A DNA stretch of 64,000 nt from assembly GCF_000764185.1 (NCBI RefSeq), contig NZ_JQEC01000051.1:62001-126000 (forward strand). Direction: 5' to 3'. The number at the start of each line of letters is the position of its first letter. Within the stretch, counting starts at the first letter, position 1. The notes under the pieces were generated by a model. That model saw nothing but the letters and a program-made list of their open reading frames with translations. It made no database searches and had not been told where the DNA came from. Positions 57,916 through 64,000 of this stretch are shown here, piece by piece. Source of the stretch: Colwellia psychrerythraea (GTDB lineage: Bacteria; Pseudomonadota; Gammaproteobacteria; Enterobacterales; Alteromonadaceae). A program made the position numbers and the translations under genes.

Positions 57916-58713
57916 ATGTCTAACACTCACCATATTGTTACAGCAATACAAGCCTTCAACGATAATTATATTTGGGCGTTAGCTGAGAAAAATAATGATA
58001 AAATTACCCTCATCGATCCGGGTGATGCGGGTGTTTGCATTGATTACCTACAAGAAAGCAATTTAGTCTTATCAAATATTTTGATTACTCATCATCATAG
58101 CGATCATGTTGGCGGTATTAAAAACTTGCTTGAATACGCCAAACTTCGAAAATGGCAGGTTACTGTTTATGGACCTGCCAGTGAAAATATCGCTCAGCTT
58201 GATATTACATTAAAAGAAGGTGATGCAGTCACCTTAGCTGACACTCATTGCCAGTTAAATGTGCTTGATCTACCTGGCCATACTAAAGGTCATATTGCTT
58301 ATTATAATAAAGATATACTCTTTTGTGGTGATACTTTGTTTTCAGGTGGTTGTGGCCGATTGTTTGAGGGAACACCAGAACAAATGCATCACTCGCTATC
58401 AAAATTAGCCAGTTTACCAGCAAATACCTTAATCTACTGCGCGCATGAATATACTCAGGCCAACCTGGCGTTTGCTTTAGCCGTTGAGCCCGACAACAAT
58501 GATTTGCATAAATATTCAGAGCTAGTAGCTTTAAAGCGTGATAAAAACCAAGCAAGCATACCAAGTAATATTGCACTAGAGCGACAAATAAATCCTTTTT
58601 TACGCTGCCATGAGCCAGCTATTAAACAAGCCGCACAAGCTTATAGTAAGAAGAAACAAACTAGTGATAGTGAGGTTTTTTCAGTAATTAGAGCATGGAA
58701 GGATAACTTCTAA
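57916..58713 (+). CDS. gloB: Hydroxyacylglutathione hydrolase (glyoxalase II)
   Basis: Hydrolyses S-lactoylglutathione to lactate and glutathione, ending methylglyoxal detoxification. 265 residues; the metal-binding motif ITHHHSDHVGG (~57-67) is complete, followed by LPGHTKGHIAYY, LFCGDTLFSGGCGRLFEGTPEQM and CAHEYT. mltD follows on the same strand after 106 bases, as in E. coli. Confidence 0.96.
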   Translation: MSNTHHIVTAIQAFNDNYIWALAEKNNDKITLIDPGDAGVCIDYLQESNLVLSNILITHHHSDHVGGIKNLLEYAKLRKWQVTVYGPASENIAQLDITLKEGDAVTLADTHCQLNVLDLPGHTKGHIAYYNKDILFCGDTLFSGGCGRLFEGTPEQMHHSLSKLASLPANTLIYCAHEYTQANLAFALAVEPDNNDLHKYSELVALKRDKNQASIPSNIALERQINPFLRCHEPAIKQAAQAYSKKKQTSDSEVFSVIRAWKDNF

Positions 58714-58819
58714 TCACATAAACAACACATGCCTTATAGCGGGATTTATTTTTAACTAACGCTTAATTATGCTAAGGTCCTACATCATTTTTTATTCCCG
58801 CTGATTTTACTGGTTTTTC

Positions 58820-60457
58820 ATGAAGTATTTAATATTACCCGTTGTAGTTCTTTTAGCTGGCTGTCAAAGCCTCTCCTTAAGTGAAAGTAATGTAGCAGAT
58901 AATGCTCAACTAGAAACTGCAGACGCGGTTGAAATCCATCAAGCATTATTAGCAGATGAAAGCATTGATGTAACCCACCCAATTGCTGATGTTGAATTTT
59001 CTCTAAAAGATAAAAAGTCTCTGGCAGAAAATAATATTTGGCCACGCATTCAAAGCCAGCTAACTTTTGATATTCCAGAAGAAAAACGTCTTGTATCTCA
59101 ACGTAATTGGTATGTAAAACACCCAAGTTACCTAAAACGTGTAGCTAAACGAGCTGAGCCCTTCCTTTATTATATCGTTGAAGAATTAGAAAAAAATGAT
59201 ATGCCCATTGAACTGGCACTTTTACCCGTAGTAGAAAGTGCTTTTGACCCTTTTGCTTATTCCCATGGCCGCGCTTCTGGTATGTGGCAATTTGTACCAG
59301 CCACTGGTGAACGTTTTGGCATGAAGCAAAACTGGTGGTATGACGGCAGGCGAGATATTGTTGCTTCAACGCAAGGTGCGATTAAATACCTGAAGTATTT
59401 ACATAAATTCTTCGATGGTGATTGGATGTTAGCGTTAGCCGCTTATAACTCTGGCGAAGGTCGTGTTAGAAATGCAGTTAGAAAAAATAAACGCCTAGGT
59501 AAACCTACCGATTTTTGGTCACTTGATTTACCAAGAGAAACTCGTGCATATGTACCAAAATTATTAGCTTTAGCTGATATTATAAAACGGCCACAAGATT
59601 TTAATTTAACCCTATATTCAATTGATAACAAAACTGTTTTGAGCCAAGTTGACATCAAATCACAACTTGATTTAGCGAAAGCGGCAACATTAGCAGGTTT
59701 AACATTAGCCGAATTACAACGACTCAATCCTGGTTTTAATCGTTGGGCTACCGACCCCGATGGCCCTCACCGCTTATTATTACCTACTCATACAGTTGAA
59801 AAATTTGAGCTCGGCCTGAATAAATTAAGTAAAAAAGATCGTTTAGCTTGGCAGCGCTATAAAATTAAAAATGGTGACAATTTAGGGGTAATTGCCAACA
59901 AATTTAATACCCGTGTTGATTTAATACAACAAGTAAACAACATTAAAGGCAATCAAATTCGTGCCGGTAAACATTTACTTATTCCTGTCGCAGCAAAATC
60001 ACTAGATAGTTATGTTTTTTCACAAGAGCAGCGCATTGCTAAAAAACAAAGTAGACCTGGTAAAGGTCGCAAGGTGGTCCATACAGTAAAATCGGGTGAC
60101 AACCTATGGGACATAGGCCAAAAATACAAAGTGAATGGTAAAAGCATTGCTAAATGGAATGGTTTTGCGCCAAGAGATACCTTAAAGCTAGGTCAAAAGT
60201 TAGTCATTTGGCAAAAAGATACCAACAAGTCGAACAATTCAAGCTACGCCAATAGTAAAACGGGTAACAATGTCGAAAATGCTATTATGCGCAATATTAC
60301 TTATAAAGTCCGTCGTGGTGACTCTTTTGCGCGCATAGCTGATAAATTTAATGTTCGCATTAGTGATATCGAGCGTTGGAACAAGCTTGATAGAAATAAA
60401 TATTTACAGCCAGGCCAGCGTTTAAAGCTTTCTGTGGATGTGACTAATAATATTTAG
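58820..60457 (+). CDS. mltD: Membrane-bound lytic murein transglycosylase D
   Basis: Lipoprotein that cleaves peptidoglycan glycan strands. Signal and lipobox LLAGCQS put the lipidated Cys at residue 15. The SLT domain (~100-250) has the catalytic Glu in VVESAFDPFAYSHGRASGMWQF and AYNSGEGRVRNA. Three LysM repeats follow: YKIKNGDNLGVIANKF, HTVKSGDNLWDIGQKY and YKVRRGDSFARIADKF. 545 residues, a little longer than E. coli MltD (452) because of the third LysM. Terminated by the hairpin at 60533. Confidence 0.95.
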   Translation: MKYLILPVVVLLAGCQSLSLSESNVADNAQLETADAVEIHQALLADESIDVTHPIADVEFSLKDKKSLAENNIWPRIQSQLTFDIPEEKRLVSQRNWYVKHPSYLKRVAKRAEPFLYYIVEELEKNDMPIELALLPVVESAFDPFAYSHGRASGMWQFVPATGERFGMKQNWWYDGRRDIVASTQGAIKYLKYLHKFFDGDWMLALAAYNSGEGRVRNAVRKNKRLGKPTDFWSLDLPRETRAYVPKLLALADIIKRPQDFNLTLYSIDNKTVLSQVDIKSQLDLAKAATLAGLTLAELQRLNPGFNRWATDPDGPHRLLLPTHTVEKFELGLNKLSKKDRLAWQRYKIKNGDNLGVIANKFNTRVDLIQQVNNIKGNQIRAGKHLLIPVAAKSLDSYVFSQEQRIAKKQSRPGKGRKVVHTVKSGDNLWDIGQKYKVNGKSIAKWNGFAPRDTLKLGQKLVIWQKDTNKSNNSSYANSKTGNNVENAIMRNITYKVRRGDSFARIADKFNVRISDIERWNKLDRNKYLQPGQRLKLSVDVTNNI

Positions 60458-60532
60458 CCAGCGACTTACTTGACTCAAGCACGCAAAGTAATTAACTGGT
60501 TCAGCCTTTGAATTACTCAAATATGTGTAGAC

Positions 60533-60560
60533 AAAACGAGCATTAATGCTCGTTTTTTTT
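60533..60560 (+). terminator. Rho-independent terminator of mltD
   Basis: AAAACGAGCATT / AATGCTCGTTTT self-complementary stem (about 10 bp with a 4-base turn) ending in eight T, 75 bases after the mltD stop. Confidence 0.85.
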
Positions 60561-60599
60561 CCTGTTTTTCTTGTCTCTACTTAGCTTAACCTGATGAGG

Positions 60600-61085
60600 T
60601 TATAAACGCTGACTAGTAAAATCGACAAAGGAAGTCTGTTTCTGCTCCAACGTTTCTACAGTTATCCACAATCGCCAAACCATTTTGTCTTCACTACAAC
60701 TCGCTAATAAGCTTTGCGCTGAATAAATTGTTCCCTCAGCTGATTGCTCGAAAAAAATAGGCACCTTGCCCATAAACATTTCCTTGCCTTCTAAATAGGC
60801 TGAGACCTTACTAATACGTTGTTTAGCCCCTTGCTTAGACTGGGAAAATTCAGTTAGTTCAGCTAATTCAATAACAAAAGGTAACTCGGTTTTTATTTCG
60901 GCCCCTAACTGCGGTTGAGAAAACTTGACACTAAAACTAACAAATTCTGTATTAATTTCACACACACTCTGACTATCAATACATTGTGCTGGTATTTTAT
61001 CAGTCATGGTTTTTTCTTGTTCAATGACAGGTGTACACGCGCTAATAAGTAAAACAAGTGCGATGAAAAATAGTTGTTTTGCCAC
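60600..61085 (-). CDS. Small lipoprotein of unknown function
   Basis: A 161-residue predicted lipoprotein: a hydrophobic signal with lipobox LLISACT gives Cys at residue 17, so the mature protein is about 16 kDa. The body shows CIDSQSVCEI, VSFSVKFSQPQ and WRLWITVETLEQKQTSFVDF; three further Cys are present. The start appears to be GTG at 61085. It is divergent from fnr. I recognise no named domain; a link with the respiratory genes is possible only by position. Confidence 0.7.
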   Translation of the reverse strand: MAKQLFFIALVLLISACTPVIEQEKTMTDKIPAQCIDSQSVCEINTEFVSFSVKFSQPQLGAEIKTELPFVIELAELTEFSQSKQGAKQRISKVSAYLEGKEMFMGKVPIFFEQSAEGTIYSAQSLLASCSEDKMVWRLWITVETLEQKQTSFVDFTSQRL

Positions 61086-61185
61086 GATAAATGCCTAATC
61101 TCTGCGATAAAGTTGTTATTATCTACTAACGTCAGTAAACTAGCCAGCCTTAGTATTAGCTATCTACACTAGTTTCCCTGATATC

Positions 61186-61956
61186 ATGACCATAACCAGT
61201 AAAGCGGCAATGCAAGATGCTGAACACTATATAGACTGTGAGAAATGTTCAATGCAAGCAGTTTGCCGACCTATCGGCTCAGAAGAGCAAACCATTGATT
61301 TAACGAGTAACTATTTAACTAGGCAGGTTAAAGTAAAGGCAAACCAAAGTTCATCACTTAATTTAAGGCAAACACCTGGTGCAAAACTGTTTGAGCAAGG
61401 CCAGGCGCTAACAGCAATATTTGCTGTGTGTACGGGTACATTTAAATTATCTAGAAAAAACGAAGCTGGTATTGAAAGAGTGGTTGGCTTTCGTTTTCCT
61501 GGTGAGTTAATTGCTGAAGACGCATTATTTTTAAAAGAGTATAACTACAGTGCAATCGCCCTAGGTGATAACACTGTGTGTAAAATTAACGTCGAAAAGT
61601 TATCCGCATGCTCTAAAGTCGCACCTGAATTTCAACAAAATTTAATTCTGTTACTAACCAAACAAAGCTTTGAACAACAGCGTAATTCACAAGCACTAAT
61701 AGGCCAGAAATCAGCTGAATGTTTACTTGCAGCTTTTTTACTTAATATTTGCCAACGTAATGCAAAACACTCAGGCTGCGATACTCAAACGGAATTAGCC
61801 ATTAGTCGTCATGATATTGCCAGTTTCCTTGGTATACGTCGTGAAACACTTAGCCGATTGTTGTCTAAATTCCAACGAGAACAACTTATTAAGATTAAAA
61901 ACAAACACCTAACCTTACTGTCAATCGATGGTTTAAAGCAACTTGATAATAACTAG
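61186..61956 (+). CDS. fnr: FNR-family oxygen-responsive transcription regulator
   Basis: Cytoplasmic Crp/Fnr regulator of 256 residues. N-terminal C18-x2-C21-x5-C27 and a fourth Cys at 132 (NTVCKI) are the ligands of an oxygen-labile 4Fe-4S cluster. A cyclic-nucleotide-like beta-roll (~60-150) and a helix-turn-helix (ISRHDIASFLGIRRETLSRLL) follow; the E-x2-S-R of the recognition helix predicts TTGAT-N4-ATCAA sites. Such a site lies in front of ccoN, 204 bases past the fnr stop, so this protein probably controls the oxidase operon beside it. Confidence 0.95.
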   Translation: MTITSKAAMQDAEHYIDCEKCSMQAVCRPIGSEEQTIDLTSNYLTRQVKVKANQSSSLNLRQTPGAKLFEQGQALTAIFAVCTGTFKLSRKNEAGIERVVGFRFPGELIAEDALFLKEYNYSAIALGDNTVCKINVEKLSACSKVAPEFQQNLILLLTKQSFEQQRNSQALIGQKSAECLLAAFLLNICQRNAKHSGCDTQTELAISRHDIASFLGIRRETLSRLLSKFQREQLIKIKNKHLTLLSIDGLKQLDNN

Positions 61957-62387
61957 CCTTAATCGGGTAGGTAATTAAACTAGCTTATACTTTTAATCTG
62001 CTGAAAATCGTCTATAAATAGGGTTAGTCCTAAGTACATTAATATTTATCAAATGATGAAATGTAATTGATAAAAAATCTTTGCTAACTCATTGACTTTT
62101 TATTACCTTTTTATCTTGTTGTAAATATCCATATTTGATTTAGGGCTAATTCTCTTTTATTGATCTACATCAAATTTAAACGCGCATAGTTGTTGATTTA
62201 TATGCTCTGCAAAGGGTAAAATTGCCGGGATTTTGACACATTCACTTACACTGACGTGACATATATCACAGCTCAATGAGCAAACACATAGAGTTAGTAT
62301 GAATTGTGTCCTATATCTAAGATTTTTACTTTAGGTATTACAGCAAAACATACTATCGATTAATAATAACACTGCGGAATTCTTAAC
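61957..62387 (+). promoter_or_regulatory. 431-bp fnr-ccoN intergenic control region
   Basis: No gene seen. It carries the FNR box at 62160-62173 and about 215 bases of leader before ccoN. The leader between the box and ccoN has no obvious strong hairpin. Confidence 0.6.
62160..62173 (+). promoter_or_regulatory. FNR box upstream of ccoN
   Basis: TTGATCTACATCAA is a perfect match to the FNR consensus TTGAT-N4-ATCAA. It lies 215 bases upstream of the ccoN ATG, next to the fnr gene, in the expected place for low-oxygen activation of cbb3 oxidase. Confidence 0.88.
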
Positions 62388-63812
62388 ATGACCACAAGTA
62401 ATACGTCAGCAGTAGACTACAACTTCGATGTTGTACGTCAGTTTACTGTAATGACTGTAATCTGGGGAATCGTTGGTACACTTGTAGGTGTACTTATCGC
62501 GGCACAATTAATTTGGCCTGCGTTAAACTTCGATACACCTTGGTTAACCTACTCCCGTCTTCGTCCACTTCATACTAATGCGGTAATTTTTGCCTTTGGT
62601 ACAAGTGCTTTATTTGCCACGTCTTATTACGTAGTGCAACGTACCTGTCAAACCCGATTATTTGGCGGTAAATTAGCAGCCTTTACCTTTTGGGGTTGGC
62701 AAGCTGTTATTGTTGCAGCGGTAATCACCCTACCTTTAGGTTATACCTCTTCAAAAGAGTACGCTGAGCTAGAGTGGCCAATTGATATTCTCATTGCTGT
62801 GGTATGGATTTCCTACGCCATTGTTTTCTTTGGCACTTTAATTAAGCGTAAAACTTCACATATTTACGTGGCTAACTGGTTCTTCGGTGGTTTTATTATC
62901 ACTGTTGCGGTATTGCACATTGGTAACTCAATGGTAATTCCTGTTTCGGCAATGAAGTCATATTCCATCTATTCTGGTGCTATCGATGCCATGATGCAGT
63001 GGTGGTATGGACATAACGCCGTTGGTTTCTTATTAACTGCTGGTTTCTTAGGTATGATGTATTACTTCGTACCAAAACAAGCCGAACGTCCAGTTTACTC
63101 TTACCGTTTATCTATTGTTCATTTTTGGGCACTAGTTTCTTTATATATTTGGGCTGGCCCACATCACCTACATTACACTGCATTGCCTGATTGGGCACAG
63201 TCTGTTGGTATGGTAATGTCTATCGTATTATTCCTACCTTCATGGGGTGGTATGATCAACGGCATTATGACCCTTTCTGGCGCGTGGCATAAACTCCGCA
63301 CCGACCCTATTTTACGCTTCTTAATTGTTTCATTATCTTTCTACGGTATGTCTACCTTTGAAGGCCCAATGATGGCGATTAAATCAGTAAATGCTTTATC
63401 TCATTACACTGACTGGACTATTGGTCACGTACATTCAGGCGCGCTAGGCTGGGTTGCTATGATTTCAATTGGTGCTATGTACCATTTAATCCCAGTATTA
63501 TTTAATCAAGGACGTATGTTCAGTATTCGTCTGATTAACGTGCATTTTTGGTTACACACTTCAGGCGTAGTACTGTATATCGTTGCTATGTGGATTTCAG
63601 GTGTTATGCAAGGGTTAATGTGGAGAGCAGTAAACAGTGACGGTACGTTGACATACAGTTTCGTTGAAAGTTTAACCGCATCTTACCCGTTCTACTTTAT
63701 GCGTTTCATCGGCGGTGTGTTAGTTGTTGCTGGCTTTATATTAATGGCCTACAACATGTTTAAAACAATTTATGCTAAAGACGGAAGTCTTAAGCCTATT
63801 GAAGCAGAATAA
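62388..63812 (+). CDS. ccoN: Cytochrome c oxidase cbb3-type, subunit I
   Basis: Catalytic subunit of the high-affinity terminal oxidase, holding heme b, heme b3 and CuB in the inner membrane. 474 residues with about 12 membrane helices. Copper and heme ligands are visible: [18 protein letters not shown] with the conserved Tyr, [13 protein letters not shown] and the HVHSGALGW pair; [13 protein letters not shown] holds a further heme ligand. ccoO follows after 11 bases with a strong AAGGAG Shine-Dalgarno. Confidence 0.97.
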   Translation: MTTSNTSAVDYNFDVVRQFTVMTVIWGIVGTLVGVLIAAQLIWPALNFDTPWLTYSRLRPLHTNAVIFAFGTSALFATSYYVVQRTCQTRLFGGKLAAFTFWGWQAVIVAAVITLPLGYTSSKEYAELEWPIDILIAVVWISYAIVFFGTLIKRKTSHIYVANWFFGGFIITVAVLHIGNSMVIPVSAMKSYSIYSGAIDAMMQWWYGHNAVGFLLTAGFLGMMYYFVPKQAERPVYSYRLSIVHFWALVSLYIWAGPHHLHYTALPDWAQSVGMVMSIVLFLPSWGGMINGIMTLSGAWHKLRTDPILRFLIVSLSFYGMSTFEGPMMAIKSVNALSHYTDWTIGHVHSGALGWVAMISIGAMYHLIPVLFNQGRMFSIRLINVHFWLHTSGVVLYIVAMWISGVMQGLMWRAVNSDGTLTYSFVESLTASYPFYFMRFIGGVLVVAGFILMAYNMFKTIYAKDGSLKPIEAE

Positions 63813-63823
63813 GGAGAATAGAC

Positions 63824-64000
63824 ATGAAAAATTCACATGAAAAAGTTGAAAAAAATGTTGGTCTGTTCTTTCTATTTACAGTCTTTGCAATCAGCATCGG
63901 TGGTTTAGTAGAAATTACGCCATTGTTCTTCCAAAAAGAATTGGCAACACCCGTTGATAACTTAAAGCCTTATACAGCCCTACAAATGGAAGGCCGTGAT
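63824..64000 (+). CDS. ccoO: Cytochrome c oxidase cbb3-type, subunit II, 3' end outside window
   Basis: Monoheme cytochrome c subunit that passes electrons to CcoN. Only 59 residues are present: [20 protein letters not shown] forms the membrane anchor, and [15 protein letters not shown] matches the CcoO start. The CxxCH heme motif would lie beyond the window edge. AAGGAG lies 8 bases ahead of the ATG. Confidence 0.93.
   Translation, partial: MKNSHEKVEKNVGLFFLFTVFAISIGGLVEITPLFFQKELATPVDNLKPYTALQMEGRD

Noticed and set aside
58283-59727. Several minus-strand frames of 70-100 codons
   Set aside because: Antisense shadows of gloB and mltD, both with complete catalytic motifs.

Overview
The window looks like a chromosomal segment of a marine, probably cold-adapted gammaproteobacterium of the Alteromonadales, most like Colwellia or a close relative. 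This is inferred from AT-rich DNA, Lys/Asn/Ile-rich proteins and familiar gene neighbourhoods (comEC-msbA-lpxK-kdsB, cmoAB, ruvCAB-aspS, fnr next to cbb3 oxidase genes). No search was run, so the genus is an inference. I found no tRNA, rRNA, CRISPR array, prophage or intact insertion sequence.

Positions 1-19.2 kb are mostly housekeeping. A minus-strand run covers lipid A and inner-core supply (kdsB, a Trm112/YcaR protein, lpxK, msbA), followed by comEC, a DUF2062 gene, ruvB, ruvA (with a LexA-like box), ruvC and aspS. Next come a large membrane diguanylate cyclase with three periplasmic solute-binding domains, the tRNA wobble-uridine genes cmoA and cmoB, a dGTPase-like gene and a patatin-like lipase.

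Positions 19.5-42.5 kb hold a minus-strand Wzx/Wzy-type O-antigen or surface polysaccharide locus, read from wzz (42.5 kb) towards galU (19.5 kb). It encodes a Wzz regulator; a UDP-hexosamine dehydrogenase/epimerase pair (UDP-GalNAcA); a complete set for GDP-colitose apart from ManB (manC, gmm, gmd, ColD, ColC); Wzy and Wzx; four glycosyltransferases; an AsnB-type amidotransferase; and a WbpM/WbpV/PglC-like module expected to make and prime with QuiNAc or FucNAc. A plausible repeat unit contains QuiNAc/FucNAc, GalNAcA (possibly its amide) and terminal colitose. Upstream of wzz are an unrecognised conserved-looking gene and about 1.3 kb of decayed sequence with a frameshifted pseudogene and a perfect 20-bp hairpin.

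Positions 44.7-64 kb are again mixed chromosome: sbcB, a chemoreceptor with a c-type heme motif in its periplasmic domain, a beta-hydroxyacid dehydrogenase, a glutathione peroxidase-ohrR pair, lysC under a lysine riboswitch, elyC-like, a Nif3-family gene, an orphan TonB-dependent receptor, a methyltransferase, gloB, mltD, a small lipoprotein, fnr, and the start of the cbb3 oxidase operon (ccoN, partial ccoO) behind a perfect FNR box.

I saw no wholly new machinery. The best leads are the colitose/uronamide polysaccharide locus, the heme chemoreceptor, the triple-sensor diguanylate cyclase, the gpx-ohrR pairing and the decayed segment beside the O-antigen locus.
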